A model generated the notes under the pieces. That model was not told the DNA's origin. It saw only the letters and a list, made by a program, of their open reading frames with translations, and made no database searches. Of a stretch of DNA of 64,000 nt, positions 17,392 to 27,121 are shown piece by piece. The stretch lies in assembly GCA_003003925.1 (NCBI GenBank), contig PVWP01000003.1, positions 186,001-250,000 of the forward strand. Reading direction: 5' to 3'. The first letter of the stretch is position 1, and every line of letters begins with the position of its first letter. The stretch comes from Aphanothece cf. minutissima CCALA 015. GTDB lineage: Bacteria; Cyanobacteriota; Cyanobacteriia; PCC-6307; Cyanobiaceae. Both the position numbers and the translations under genes were made by a program.

Positions 17392-19008
17392 TCAGCCCAG
17401 CGGGGCGATGGCGCTGGCGGCGATGGCCTGCTGCAGGATCGGGGTGCCGGCCACGGTGGAGCTGGCCCAGTCGAACAGGGGGCTGGAGAGCACCCCGCCG
17501 ACGGCGGTGATCACGACACAGCCCACAAGCGCAGCCCGCAGGGGCTGCATGCCGGCCAGGTTCCAGGTGATGGCGGGATAGGCCTTGACCACATCGGAAG
17601 CCTCCTGGGGTTCCTTCACCACCATCATCTTGATCACCGAGATGTAGTAGTAGATCGACACCACGGAGGTGACCAGGCCCACCACGACGAGCAGGTACTG
17701 GTGGTCGGCCCAACCGGCGAAAAAGAGGTAGATCTTGCCGAAGAAGCCGAGCATCGGCGGGATGCCGCCGAGGGAGAGCAGGCAGAGACTCAGCCCCAGG
17801 GTGATCAGGGGATCCTTCTGATAGAGGCCGGCGTAGTCGGCGATGCGGTCGCTTCCGGTGCGGAGGGAGAAGAGGATGATGCAGGCGAACGCGCCCAGGT
17901 TCATGAACAGATAGGCGGCCATGTACAGCACCATCGCCGAGAAGCCGTCCTCGGTGCCGCAGACCAGGCCGATCATCACAAACCCCGCCTGGCCGATGGA
18001 GCTGTAGGCCAGCATCCGCTTCATCGAGGTCTGGGCCAGGGCGACCACGTTGCCCAGCACCATGCTCAACACCGCGAGCACGGTGAACAGGAATTTCCAC
18101 TGGGCATCGAAGCTCTCGAAGCAGCCCACCAGCAGCCGCACCGCCAGGGCGAAACCGGCCGCTTTCGAGCCCACCGACAGGAAGGCCACCACCGGGGTGG
18201 GGGACCCCTCATATACGTCGGGGGTCCACTGGTGGAAGGGCACGGCGGCGATCTTGAAGGCCACGGTGGCCAGCACGAACACCAGGGCCAGCGCCGTGAT
18301 CGGCGAGGCGCTGGTCTGCAGGGCCAGGCCGATGGTGGCCAGGCTGGTGGCACCGCCGCTGAGGCCGTAGAGGAGCGAGGCGCCGTAGAGGAACACCGCG
18401 GCGGCGGCCGATCCCACCAGCAGATACTTCAGGGCCGCCTCGGAGCTGCGGGCATCCCGCTTCATGTAGCCCGCCAGCAGATAGCTGGCGACCGAGAGGG
18501 TTTCCAGGGAAATGAAGATGCTGACCAGATCGGTGGAGCCGCACAGGAACATGGCCCCGAGGGTGGCGGCCAGCAGGATGGCGGCGTATTCGCCCATGGG
18601 CGTGCCGCTGCGCTCTACGTAGCGCCAGCTCAGCAGCAGGGAGATCAGGGTGGAGGCGGCCACCACCGCCCGGAAGGCGATGGCCAGGTTGTCGGCCAGG
18701 AAGGAGCCCAGGAAGGAGGGCTCCAGCGGACTGTTCCACTGCAGGGCCAGCAGCACCAGGGAGGCGCCCAGACCGCCGTAGCAGATGGGCGGCACCCAGC
18801 GGCTTGCGGCCTTCTCGCCGGCCAGGTCGACCACCAGACAGACCACCAGGGTCAGCAGCACGGCCGCCTCCGGCGCGATCGCCCCGGCGTTCAGCTGCAG
18901 GGCCAGGGCGCCGGTGCCCAGACCCGAGGCGATCGCATCGGCGGCGGAAGCGGCGGTGGTGGCGGCAGGGGTGACGGAGCTCGCTGCTGCCAGAAACAGG
19001 TCGGCCAC
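17392..19008 (-). CDS. ndhB: NAD(P)H-quinone oxidoreductase subunit 2 (NdhB)
   Basis: 538 residues from a GTG start whose product begins [10 protein letters not shown], as in picocyanobacterial NdhB. A proton-pumping antiporter-like membrane subunit of NDH-1 in thylakoids, used in respiration and cyclic electron flow. About 14 membrane helices are visible. Recognisable stretches are [66 protein letters not shown] and [16 protein letters not shown]. The frame is open upstream to 19314 but runs into the topA region, so the GTG is preferred. Divergent from topA, 121 bp apart. Confidence 0.95.
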   Translation of the reverse strand: MADLFLAAASSVTPAATTAASAADAIASGLGTGALALQLNAGAIAPEAAVLLTLVVCLVVDLAGEKAASRWVPPICYGGLGASLVLLALQWNSPLEPSFLGSFLADNLAIAFRAVVAASTLISLLLSWRYVERSGTPMGEYAAILLAATLGAMFLCGSTDLVSIFISLETLSVASYLLAGYMKRDARSSEAALKYLLVGSAAAAVFLYGASLLYGLSGGATSLATIGLALQTSASPITALALVFVLATVAFKIAAVPFHQWTPDVYEGSPTPVVAFLSVGSKAAGFALAVRLLVGCFESFDAQWKFLFTVLAVLSMVLGNVVALAQTSMKRMLAYSSIGQAGFVMIGLVCGTEDGFSAMVLYMAAYLFMNLGAFACIILFSLRTGSDRIADYAGLYQKDPLITLGLSLCLLSLGGIPPMLGFFGKIYLFFAGWADHQYLLVVVGLVTSVVSIYYYISVIKMMVVKEPQEASDVVKAYPAITWNLAGMQPLRAALVGCVVITAVGGVLSSPLFDWASSTVAGTPILQQAIAASAIAPLG

Positions 19009-19129
19009 AGGGTTCGGGTAGGCGCGCGATGTGGCGGACTGTAGCCGCCATCTGGAGGGGCGGTCTGGTGCCCGGATACCCGCCGGGCCCGTCGATGCGA
19101 TAAAGAAGGAAGCGGTATCGCGCCTTCCC

Positions 19130-21931
19130 GTGGCCCACACCCTGGTCATCGTCGAGAGCCCCACCAAGGCACGCACCATCCGGGCGTTCCTGCCCAAGAC
19201 CTTCCGGGTGGAGGCGTCGATGGGCCACGTGCGCGATCTCCCCAACAACGCCAGCGAGATTCCGGCCGCCCACAAGGGCGAGAAGTGGGCCAACCTCGGT
19301 GTCAACACCGCCAACGGCTTCGAACCCCTCTACGTGGTGCCGAAGGACAAGAAAAAGGTGGTGAAGGAGCTCAAGGACGCCCTCAAGGATGCCGACCAGC
19401 TGCTGCTGGCCACGGACGAGGACCGGGAAGGCGAGAGCATCAGCTGGCACCTGCTCCAGCTGCTCGGGCCGAAGGTGCCGGTGAAGCGGATGGTGTTCCA
19501 CGAGATCACCAAGGAGGCGATCGGCCGCGCCCTCGACCAGACCCGTGACCTGGACATGGAGCTGGTCCATGCCCAGGAGACCCGGCGCATCCTCGATCGC
19601 CTGGTGGGTTACACCCTCTCGCCCCTGCTGTGGAAGAAGGTCGCCTGGGGCCTCTCCGCCGGCCGCGTCCAGTCGGTGGCGGTGCGGCTGCTGGTGCAGC
19701 GCGAGCGGGCCCGTCGCGCCTTCCGCAGCGGCAGTTACTGGGATCTCAAGGCCCGTCTGGAGCAGACGGCCTCGCCTTTCGAGGCCAAGCTCACCCACGT
19801 GGGGGCCGAGCGCATCGCCGGCGGCTCCGATTTCGACGAGACCACCGGCGGCCTGAAGAGCGGCAGCAAGGTGAAGCTGCTCAGCGAGGCCGAGGCGGCC
19901 GCCCTCAAGGCCGCCGTGGAGACCTCCCCCTGGCGGGTGGCGGCGGTGGAGGAGAAGCCCACGGTGCGCAAGCCCGTGCCCCCCTTCACCACCAGCACCC
20001 TGCAGCAGGAGGCCAACCGGAAGCTGCGGCTCTCGGCCCGCGACACCATGCGCACGGCCCAGGCCCTCTACGAGCGGGGCTTCATCACTTACATGCGCAC
20101 CGACTCGGTGCACCTCTCCGACCAGGCCCTGACGGCGGCCCGCAACTGCGTCGGTGCCATGTATGGCAAGGAGTTCCTCAGCCCGGCGCCGCGCCAGTTC
20201 AGCACCAAGGCCCGCAACGCCCAGGAGGCCCACGAGGCGATCCGGCCCGCCGGCGAGAGCTTCCGCACGCCGAAGGACACCGGCCTCGACGGCCGCGACC
20301 TGGCGCTCTACGAACTGATCTGGAAGCGCACCGTGGCCAGCCAGATGGCCGATGCCCGCCTCACCCTGCTGGCCGTCGACATCGAGGCGGCGGGCGCCAC
20401 CTTCCGGGCCAGCGGCAAGCGCATCGACTTCGCCGGCTTCTTCCGTGCCTATGTGGAGGGAAGCGATGACCCCGATGCCGCGCTGGAGGGCCAGGAGGTG
20501 CTGCTGCCGTCGCTCGCCGTCGGTGACGCGCCCGTCTGCCGCGGCGTCGAGGCCCTCGGCCACCAGACCCAGCCCCCCGCCCGCTACAGCGAAGCGGCCC
20601 TGGTCAAGACCCTGGAGAAGGAGGGCATCGGCCGGCCCTCCACCTACGCCAGCATCATCGGCACCATCGTCGACCGGGGTTACGCCACCCTGCAGAACAA
20701 CTCCCTCACCCCCAGCTTCACGGCCTTCGCCGTGACGGCCCTGCTGGAGGAGCACTTCCCCGACCTGGTGGACACGGCCTTCACCTCGAAGATGGAGCAC
20801 ACCCTCGACGAGATCTCCACCGGCAAGGTGTCCTGGCTGCCCTACCTGGAGAACTTCTACAAGGGGGAGAAGGGCCTGGAGACCCAGGTGCAGCAGCGGG
20901 AGGGCGACATCGACCCCGGCATCTCCCGCACGGTGGTGCTGGAGGGCCTGCCCTGCGTGGTGCGCATCGGCCGCTTCGGCGCCTACCTGGAGACCAAGCG
21001 GGTGGCAGATGACGGTAGCGAGGAGCTGCTCAAGGCCACCCTGCCCCAGGAGATCACCCCGGCCGACCTCGACGCCGAGAAGGCGGAGCTGCTGCTGCGC
21101 CAGAAGGCCGAAGGGCCCGAGTCCCTCGGCGAGGACCCCGAGACCGGCGAGCAGGTGTACCTGCTGTTCGGCCAGTACGGCCCCTATGTCCAGCGCGGCC
21201 AGGTGAGCGAGGAGGTGCCCAAGCCCAAACGGGCCTCCCTGCCCAAGGGCGTCAAGCCCGAGGACCTCAGCCTCGAGGATGCCCTGGGGCTGCTGCGGCT
21301 GCCCCGCCACCTGGGGGAGCATCCCGACGGCGGCAAGGTGCAGGCCGGGCTGGGGCGCTTCGGTCCCTACGTGGTCCACGACAAGGGCAAGGGCGAGAAG
21401 GACTACCGCTCCCTCAAGGCCGAGGACGACGTGCTGGCCGTGGGGCTGAGCCGGGCCCTGGAGCTGCTGGCCATGCCCAAGAAGGGCCGCGGCGGCCGCA
21501 CGGCCCTGAAGGATCTGGGGGTGCCCGAAGGCTCCGAGGAGGCCATCCAGCTGTTCGACGGTCCCTACGGGCTCTACGTCAAGCAGGGCAAGGTGAACGC
21601 CTCCCTGCCGGAGGGCACCACCGCCGACACCCTCACCCTGGAGCAGGCGGTGGAGCTGCTGGCCGCCAAGGCCGCCAGCGGCAAGGGGGCGTCCCGCTCC
21701 CGGGCCGGCACCAAGGCCGCCGCCAAGCCCGCCGCCCGGAAGACCGCCGCCAAGACGGGAACCACCAAGGCTGGGACCGCCAAGACGGGAGCCGCCAAGG
21801 CCCCCTCCACCAGGGGCGCAGCCGCCAAGGCCGCAAGCACCACCACCGCCGCCAAGAAGCCCCCCGCCACCACCAAGTCCGGTCGCCTGCGGGCCAGCGC
21901 CGTGCGGGTGATCAAGCCCGCGGCCAGCTGA
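19130..21931 (+). CDS. topA: DNA topoisomerase I (type IA)
   Basis: 933 residues from a GTG start giving [17 protein letters not shown], the TOPRIM start. The acidic TOPRIM motif is in TDEDREGE, and the catalytic tyrosine is Tyr321 in [10 protein letters not shown]. The strand-passage core ends near residue 600. Repeated TOPRIM-C-terminal domains follow, each with a GRFGAYLE or YGPYVQRG type motif; no zinc fingers. The last 85 residues are a Lys/Ala/Thr-rich basic tail. It relaxes negative supercoils. Overlaps the next gene by one base. Confidence 0.96.
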   Translation: MAHTLVIVESPTKARTIRAFLPKTFRVEASMGHVRDLPNNASEIPAAHKGEKWANLGVNTANGFEPLYVVPKDKKKVVKELKDALKDADQLLLATDEDREGESISWHLLQLLGPKVPVKRMVFHEITKEAIGRALDQTRDLDMELVHAQETRRILDRLVGYTLSPLLWKKVAWGLSAGRVQSVAVRLLVQRERARRAFRSGSYWDLKARLEQTASPFEAKLTHVGAERIAGGSDFDETTGGLKSGSKVKLLSEAEAAALKAAVETSPWRVAAVEEKPTVRKPVPPFTTSTLQQEANRKLRLSARDTMRTAQALYERGFITYMRTDSVHLSDQALTAARNCVGAMYGKEFLSPAPRQFSTKARNAQEAHEAIRPAGESFRTPKDTGLDGRDLALYELIWKRTVASQMADARLTLLAVDIEAAGATFRASGKRIDFAGFFRAYVEGSDDPDAALEGQEVLLPSLAVGDAPVCRGVEALGHQTQPPARYSEAALVKTLEKEGIGRPSTYASIIGTIVDRGYATLQNNSLTPSFTAFAVTALLEEHFPDLVDTAFTSKMEHTLDEISTGKVSWLPYLENFYKGEKGLETQVQQREGDIDPGISRTVVLEGLPCVVRIGRFGAYLETKRVADDGSEELLKATLPQEITPADLDAEKAELLLRQKAEGPESLGEDPETGEQVYLLFGQYGPYVQRGQVSEEVPKPKRASLPKGVKPEDLSLEDALGLLRLPRHLGEHPDGGKVQAGLGRFGPYVVHDKGKGEKDYRSLKAEDDVLAVGLSRALELLAMPKKGRGGRTALKDLGVPEGSEEAIQLFDGPYGLYVKQGKVNASLPEGTTADTLTLEQAVELLAAKAASGKGASRSRAGTKAAAKPAARKTAAKTGTTKAGTAKTGAAKAPSTRGAAAKAASTTTAAKKPPATTKSGRLRASAVRVIKPAAS

Positions 21932-22464
21932 TGGCCCATCCCCGCCCCCCCCTCTCGCTGGCGGGACCCCTGCTGACCCTGTCCCTGCTGCTCTCCGCCT
22001 GCGGCGGCACCTCCTTCGGCGACGCCCTGTCCCGCAGTTTCTCCCGTGCCCCGGCGACCCCCGCCGCCCCGGCCGCCCCCGCCCGCACCACCGCCCCGGC
22101 CCCGCCGGCCTCCTCCCCGGCCGCCCCCACCCCTGCGGCTGCCAGGCAGCCCCCGGCGAGTGGAGCGACCCCGCCGCCCCGCCCGGCGGCCGGCGCCACC
22201 GGGGCCACCGGGGCCACCCCGGCGCCGCCCCTGGCCCCGGCCGTCCGGCCGGCCCCCTACCGCGTCACCATCCGGCTGCCCCAGGCGGATCCCTCCGCCC
22301 CCGCCGAGGTGGTCACCAAGGCCCTGCGGGCCGCCGGCGTGCCCTTCGAGGTGGAGACGATCGAGCGCATGCCCCCGGCCGGCTCCGGGGCCGCCGAGAC
22401 CCCCGCGGGCGCCGCCAACGGCACCGCCCCCGCCACCTCCCGACCGGCGCCGGCGCCGCGCTGA
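21931..22464 (+). CDS. Proline/alanine-rich lipoprotein, unknown function
   Basis: 177 residues. The signal peptide ends in lipobox LLSAC, predicting a lipidated cysteine at 24. A long disordered stretch of Pro, Ala and Thr follows (about residues 40-108). A short conserved-looking domain YRVTIRLPQADPSAPAEVV and ALRAAGVPFEVETIERM then resembles a small alpha/beta fold, and a disordered tail ends the protein. The ATG overlaps the topA stop (TGATG), so it is coupled to topA. Likely a membrane-anchored periplasmic protein; family not recognised. Confidence 0.65.
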   Translation: MAHPRPPLSLAGPLLTLSLLLSACGGTSFGDALSRSFSRAPATPAAPAAPARTTAPAPPASSPAAPTPAAARQPPASGATPPPRPAAGATGATGATPAPPLAPAVRPAPYRVTIRLPQADPSAPAEVVTKALRAAGVPFEVETIERMPPAGSGAAETPAGAANGTAPATSRPAPAPR

Positions 22465-22468
22465 CCCG

Positions 22469-23125
22469 ATGACCCCTCCCCTCCGGCGCCAGCTGAGCCA
22501 CCGCCAGGCGCGCCAGCTGATGGACACCGCCTACCTGGCGGCCGCCACCGCCCTGCTCTGGGTGGCGCTCTATTACCTGCCGGTGGGCAGTCCCCTGTTC
22601 CGCCTCGCCCTGCCTTTGCCCCTGGCCCTGCTGCAGCTGCGCCATGGCTGGCGCTGCGCCGTGGAGGGCGTGGTGGTGACGACCCTGCTGCTGGTGGCCC
22701 TGATGGGGCCGATCCGCGGGCCCCTGGTGCTGTTCCCCTACGGCCTGCTCTCCCTCTGGCTGGGCTGGGGCTGGCGCCGCCGCAGCAGCTGGTGGCTCAC
22801 CCTGGGGGTGGGGGGCCTGATCGGCGCCGCCGGCTTCCTGGTGCGGGTGGCCGTGCTCTCGGTGCTGGTGGGGGAAAACCTCTGGGTGGTGATCACCACC
22901 GCTGCGGCCAACCTGCTCGACCGCCTGGCGGGGGTGGTGGGTCTGGCGGGCGGCTTCGACCTCGACCAGGTGCAGGTCGCGGCCCTGCTGCTGGTGCTGC
23001 TTCAGAACCTGATCGTGGTGCTGGCGCTGCATGCCGTCGCCTACTGGATCTTCCCCCGGCTCGACCAGCCGATCAGTGAGCCGCCGCCGGCCCTGCGTGG
23101 CCTGGTGGCCCTCGACCCCCTTTGA
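22469..23125 (+). CDS. DUF2232-like integral membrane protein
   Basis: 218 residues with about six hydrophobic helices (YLAAATALLWVALYYLP, LRHGWRCAVEGVVVTTLLLV, LTLGVGGLIGAAGFLVRV, VAALLLVLLQNLIVVLALH). Topology and length fit cyanobacterial DUF2232 proteins, distantly like the substrate-binding membrane component of vitamin transporters. It starts 4 bp after the lipoprotein stop and overlaps cobT by 3 bp. Function unknown; adjacency to cobT may hint at cobamide metabolism, but that is inference. Confidence 0.72.
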   Translation: MTPPLRRQLSHRQARQLMDTAYLAAATALLWVALYYLPVGSPLFRLALPLPLALLQLRHGWRCAVEGVVVTTLLLVALMGPIRGPLVLFPYGLLSLWLGWGWRRRSSWWLTLGVGGLIGAAGFLVRVAVLSVLVGENLWVVITTAAANLLDRLAGVVGLAGGFDLDQVQVAALLLVLLQNLIVVLALHAVAYWIFPRLDQPISEPPPALRGLVALDPL

Positions 23126-24273
23126 GCCAGCCGGGGCGGATCACCGGCTCCGCCGCCGCCGCCGAGGCCTGGGTCCGGCCCTGGCGCCAGGGGTGGCGTG
23201 ACGCGGAGGTGCTGGTCCTGCTGGCGGGCACCGCCACGGCCGCCGTGCCCGGCATCTCCGCCGCCGGCGCCACCCCCGCCTCCCGCCGCCGCACGGCGGC
23301 GGCCGACGCCGAACTGCTGGTGCTGGGACCCGCCGGGGAGCGCCCCCATGCCCTGCCGCCCCTGCCCGCCGGGGTGTCCCCCGCCCTGATCAGCCACGTG
23401 GTGCTGCGGGAGCTGGGCCTGGTTTCCCTCGTGGTCGACCTGGGCTGCCCGGTGGCCCCGGCGGTGGCTCACCTGCGGCTGCCGGGGCCGGCGGGGGCCG
23501 GACCGGCCCGCTGCCTGAGCGGGGGCGCGGCCCTCGACCCGGGGCGGCTGGAGGCCCTGCTGGCTCTGGGCCGGCGCTGGGGCGAGCGCCTGGCGCCGGG
23601 GGGGCGCCCCCTGCTGCTGGCGGAATGCGTGCCCGGGGGCACCAGCACGGCCCTGGCGGTGCTGAGCGGGCTGGGGGTGGCGGCCGACGGGCTGGTGAGC
23701 GGCAGCCTGCGCCACCCTGACCACGGCCGCAAGGCGGCCCTGGTGGCCCGGGGGCTGGCGGCGGCCGGCCTGGAGGGCGGCGACGGCGGTGCCGCCCGGG
23801 TGGCCGCCGCCGTGGGGGATCCGATGCAGCCCCTGGCGGCCGCCATGGTGCTGGCGGCCGCCGCCGCCGGCCGGCCGGTGCTGCTGGCGGGCGGCAGCCA
23901 GATGGCGGCGGTGCTGGCCCTGGCCCTGGCCCTGGCGCCCCCCTCCCTGCGCCCGGCGGTCGCCGCCGCCGCGGCCGTGGGCACGACCGCCTGGGTGGCC
24001 CAGGAGGCCGGCAGCGACCTGGCCCTGCTGCTGCAGCGCATCGGCGAGCGCTGGGGGGTGGAGCCCCTGGCCTTCGCGGCCGACCTGCGCTTCCCCGATC
24101 CCTGCCACCCGGCCCTGGCCGCCTACGAGCGCGGCTATGTGAAGGAGGGCGTGGGGGCGGGGGGCCTGGCCCTGCTCTGGCAGCTCAGCGGCCGCTCCGC
24201 CCCGGCCCTCGCCCGCCTCTGCGACCAGGCCTGCGCCACCCTGCTGGGGCCGCCGCCGCCTACGGTCCGCTAG
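23122..24273 (+). CDS. cobT: CobT-like nicotinate-nucleotide:DMB phosphoribosyltransferase family protein
   Basis: 383 residues starting at TTG in a TTGA overlap with the DUF2232 stop. Contains LLLAECVPGGTSTALAVL, GDPMQPLAAAMVLAA, VLLAGGSQMAAVLALAL and VKEGVGAGG, whose Glu342 lines up with the catalytic glutamate of CobT. It joins the lower base to the nucleotide loop in cobamide synthesis; cyanobacteria attach adenine instead of dimethylbenzimidazole (pseudocobalamin). The N-terminal 40 residues are alanine-rich and poorly conserved. Confidence 0.85.
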   Translation: MSQPGRITGSAAAAEAWVRPWRQGWRDAEVLVLLAGTATAAVPGISAAGATPASRRRTAAADAELLVLGPAGERPHALPPLPAGVSPALISHVVLRELGLVSLVVDLGCPVAPAVAHLRLPGPAGAGPARCLSGGAALDPGRLEALLALGRRWGERLAPGGRPLLLAECVPGGTSTALAVLSGLGVAADGLVSGSLRHPDHGRKAALVARGLAAAGLEGGDGGAARVAAAVGDPMQPLAAAMVLAAAAAGRPVLLAGGSQMAAVLALALALAPPSLRPAVAAAAAVGTTAWVAQEAGSDLALLLQRIGERWGVEPLAFAADLRFPDPCHPALAAYERGYVKEGVGAGGLALLWQLSGRSAPALARLCDQACATLLGPPPPTVR

Positions 24274-25296
24274 ATGGGTGCCCCCTTCCCCCCACCGTCG
24301 ACCCCAGGCCTCAGCCGCCGCACCCTGCTGCGTCTCGGCGCCGCCTCCGCCCTCACCCTGCTGGCCGGCTGCGACCGCCAGGAGACGCTGCTGCTGGCCA
24401 GCCGCGGCGACCTGCCCACCGCCTGGGCCCGGCGCCTGCCGAACCCCTGGCGCAGCCAGCTCCTGGAGGATCCCGCCCAGGTGCTGGCCCGGGCGTCCGC
24501 CGCCCGGACGGGCCTGCTGCAGCTCAGTGACGGCTGGGCCGCCGAACTCAGGCCCGCCGACCTGCAGCCCATCGGCACCCAGGCCCTGATCGAGCGGCTG
24601 ACGCCACTGGCGGCCCCGCTGGCCCGGCTCCATGGCCCCGCCGGCGCCGCTCCGGTGGCCTTCCCCTGGTCCTACGGCCCCTGGGTCCTGGTGCTGCGCA
24701 GCCGCCCCGACCTGGCCCGGCGCCGGGCCGAGGGCTGGGATCTGCTGCTCGACCCCAGCCTGGCCGGTCGGCTGGTGCTGCCCTCCTCCCCCCGGGTGAC
24801 GATCGCCCTGGTCGGGGAGGACCCGGAGCGCCTGCGGCGGCTGCGGCGGGCCGCTCTGGCCTATGACGAGAGGGACGGGCTCAGCCTGCTGCTCACCGGT
24901 GAGGCCGAGGCCGCCGTGCTGCCCCGCCAGCGGGTGGTGGGCCTGCTGCGCCGGGATCCCCGGCTGCAGGTGCTGCTGCCCGAGAGCGGCTCCCCCCTCA
25001 CCTGGAACCTGCTGCTGCGGCCAGCCGGCCCCCATCCGGAGCCCCCCCTGGAGTGGTTGGGGGAGGCCCTGGAGCCCCCCCTGCTGCCGGCCCTGCTGGC
25101 GGGGGGCTGGGTGCCCCCCCTGCCCAGGGACCAGCTGCAGCGGGCCCTGGCCGACTTCCCGGCGGCCGTCGCCGCCCTGCTGCTGCCCCCCCAGCCGGTG
25201 CTGGAGCGGTGCTTCAGCCTGGCGCCCCTCACCGCCGTCGAGCGGGCGGCGCTGCAGCGGCTCTGGGATGGGGCCGCCCCGGCGCCCGCCGCCTGA
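24274..25296 (+). CDS. Tat-exported lipoprotein, periplasmic binding protein-like
   Basis: 340 residues. The signal has twin arginines and a lipobox: SRRTLLRLGAASALTLLAGC, lipidated Cys33. The mature part resembles a spermidine/putrescine-type solute-binding fold: FPWSYGPWVLVLRSRPDL, WDLLLDPSLAGRLVLPSS, SLLLTGEAEAAVLP and SPLTWNLLLR. No ABC permease genes adjoin it. The ATG immediately follows the cobT stop, so it is the last gene of the topA-lipoprotein-DUF2232-cobT series. Ligand unknown. Confidence 0.75.
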   Translation: MGAPFPPPSTPGLSRRTLLRLGAASALTLLAGCDRQETLLLASRGDLPTAWARRLPNPWRSQLLEDPAQVLARASAARTGLLQLSDGWAAELRPADLQPIGTQALIERLTPLAAPLARLHGPAGAAPVAFPWSYGPWVLVLRSRPDLARRRAEGWDLLLDPSLAGRLVLPSSPRVTIALVGEDPERLRRLRRAALAYDERDGLSLLLTGEAEAAVLPRQRVVGLLRRDPRLQVLLPESGSPLTWNLLLRPAGPHPEPPLEWLGEALEPPLLPALLAGGWVPPLPRDQLQRALADFPAAVAALLLPPQPVLERCFSLAPLTAVERAALQRLWDGAAPAPAA

Positions 25297-25323
25297 TCCG
25301 CCCGGGCACCCATCCGAGCCGGC

Positions 25324-26511
25324 TCAGCCCCACAGGCGCCGCCGCGGGGCGGCCGCCAGCCGGCGATGGGTGTCCGCCAGCAGGTCCGGGATGGGCAGCT
25401 GCAGCGGGCAGCGCGGCAGACAGTCGCCGCAGCGGCCGCAGGCGGCGGCATCCACCGCCTCCCACCAGTGGCCGGCCCGGCCGATCAGGTTGTAGCGCTC
25501 CGTGGCGAAGGGCTCCATGCCATGGCCCACCGCCAGGTTGCGCAGCCGCAGCAGGGCCGGGATCGGCACGGCGTTGGGGCAGGGGAGGCACTGGCGGCAC
25601 TGGCCGCAGCGGTCGGCCCCGAGCCGTTGCCGGCCGGCCGCCTCCAGGCGGGCCAGGGCCGCCGCCAGCTCCCGCCCTGCGGCGCCCGTGGCCTGGGCCG
25701 TCGCGGTGGCACCGGCGTCGGCCAGGTGCACTGCCCAGGCAAGATCCTCCGGCACGGCGGCCCCCAGGGTGAGGGTGCTGATCCCCTCGGCCAGCAGAAA
25801 GCGGTAGGCCAGCTCCAGCGGCGCGAAAGGGGTGCAGTCGGCGACCAGTTCGGGGGGAGGGTCATGGAGGCGGCCGCCCTTGTCGGCCGGGGAGATGGCC
25901 ATCACGCCGATGCCCGCCGCCAGGGCGGCCCGGGCCAGGGGCAGCCGCTCCCGGTCGAACAGATGCACGTGCAGGCTGCAGAAGCCGAAGCGGCCGCTGG
26001 CCAGGGCCGCCTCGATCAGGGCGGTGTCGCCATGGCTGCTGAAGCCCACCTGACCCACCAGCCCCTCCTCCGTGGCCCAGGCCAGCAGGTCGGCCCCCGG
26101 CCCCGAGAGGGCCCAGGCCAGATGCTCCGGCCGGTTGAGGCCGTGCACCGCCAGGTTGTCGAGCCGCTCGACCCCCAGTCGCCGCAGGCAGGCCCGCAGC
26201 TGGGCCCGGCCGTCGTCCGGCTCCGGCCCCGGCAGCAGCTTGCTGGTCAGCACCAGGGAGGCACGGGCGGCGGGGTCCCGCTCCCCCAGCCGCGCCAGGG
26301 CCCGGCCGAGGAAGGCCTCGGCCGGGCCGTAGGCGGGGGCCGTCTCGATGTGGTTGATGCCCGCCGCCAGGGCCGCATCCAGCACCGCCTCCATCAGCGC
26401 CGGGGACTCCAGGGCCCGCATCGTGCCGAGGGTGAAGGCCGAGACCGGCCGGCCCTGTCCGAAGGGGCGGCGTGCCGCCGCCAGCGGCGCCGCCGGCAGC
26501 TCAGAGGCCAG
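25324..26511 (-). CDS. Aldo/keto reductase with two C-terminal iron-sulphur motifs
   Basis: 395 residues if started at CTG 26511; the first ATG, at 26421, would drop the conserved first strand (RRPFGQGRPVSAFTLGTM). AKR barrel: HIETAPAYGPAE (Tyr and an Asp-to-Glu variant), LTSKL (Lys) and LAVHGLNRP (His), a near-complete AKR tetrad. The C-terminal region has CGQCRQCLPCP and CGRCGDCLPRCP, two probable [4Fe-4S] sites. This puts it in the ferredoxin-type AKR family, substrate unknown. The CTG has a GAGGGGGG upstream at good spacing. Lies just downstream of the DUF151 gene, 11 bp overlap. Confidence 0.85.
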   Translation of the reverse strand: MASELPAAPLAAARRPFGQGRPVSAFTLGTMRALESPALMEAVLDAALAAGINHIETAPAYGPAEAFLGRALARLGERDPAARASLVLTSKLLPGPEPDDGRAQLRACLRRLGVERLDNLAVHGLNRPEHLAWALSGPGADLLAWATEEGLVGQVGFSSHGDTALIEAALASGRFGFCSLHVHLFDRERLPLARAALAAGIGVMAISPADKGGRLHDPPPELVADCTPFAPLELAYRFLLAEGISTLTLGAAVPEDLAWAVHLADAGATATAQATGAAGRELAAALARLEAAGRQRLGADRCGQCRQCLPCPNAVPIPALLRLRNLAVGHGMEPFATERYNLIGRAGHWWEAVDAAACGRCGDCLPRCPLQLPIPDLLADTHRRLAAAPRRRLWG

Positions 26512-27052
26512 GGCTGCCCCCCTCGGGGCCGTCCTCCGGGCCCGGATCGGCCTCGGCGACGGTGCGGCCGATGTGGCGGATCAGGTCGGCCGGGGTGGTG
26601 CGGTCCAGGAAGCGGCGGAAATCCTCCTGGTCCTCGGCATCGGCCTCCGCATCCACGGGAATCGAGGCATCGGCGACCACCTCCTCCAGCATCCAGATGC
26701 CGCTGTCGGTGCGCAGGGCCAGGGCGATGGCGTCGCTGGGCCGGGCGTCCAGTTCGAGGGGCCGGTCGCTGCCATTGCTGAGCTTGAGCACGGCCCGGAA
26801 GGTGTTGTCCTCGATGGTGTGGATGATCACCCGCTCCAGCCGCAGGCCGCCGGCCTCCAGCAGGCTGGCCATCAGGTCGTGGCTGAGGGGCCGGGGTGGC
26901 CGCTCCCGGTTGAGGCCCGAGAGGATGTTCTGGGCCTGGGCCTGGTCGATCCAGATCGGCACCTGCCGGCGGCCGGATGGGTCCCGCAGCAGCACGATCG
27001 GACTGCGGCTGGCCGCATCCAGGGCGATCCCGGCGACACGCATTTCAACCAT
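26501..27052 (-). CDS. Bifunctional nuclease family protein (DUF151)
   Basis: 183 residues. VEMRVAGIALDAASRSPIVLLRD, PIWIDQAQAQNIL, RPLSHDLMASLLEAGGLRLERV and ARPSDAIALALRTD are the diagnostic DUF151 stretches. Related proteins have RNase/DNase activity or bind nucleic acid; in cyanobacteria the role is not settled. The acidic C-terminus (DAEADAEDQED) may be disordered. Divergent from ribE with a 69-bp gap. Confidence 0.88.
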   Translation of the reverse strand: MVEMRVAGIALDAASRSPIVLLRDPSGRRQVPIWIDQAQAQNILSGLNRERPPRPLSHDLMASLLEAGGLRLERVIIHTIEDNTFRAVLKLSNGSDRPLELDARPSDAIALALRTDSGIWMLEEVVADASIPVDAEADAEDQEDFRRFLDRTTPADLIRHIGRTVAEADPGPEDGPEGGSPGL

Positions 27053-27121
27053 GGTCGGGCCCGTTCCTCGCGCGTGTTGGTCCCCGTGAAACGATTATGG
27101 CCAGTGCCGCCGCCTCAGGGG

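Noticed and set aside
18209..21379. A 1,056-codon minus-strand frame across topA
   Set aside because: It is antisense to a complete topoisomerase I and shows low-complexity composition, so it is a GC artefact. The ndhB gene is in another frame.
21740..21860. Tandem-like repeats with AAGACGGGA
   Set aside because: They encode the Lys/Ala/Thr-rich basic tail of topoisomerase I, a common C-terminal feature.
27053..27121. FMN riboswitch before ribE
   Set aside because: The gap of 69 bp is too short and lacks the conserved RFN element sequences.
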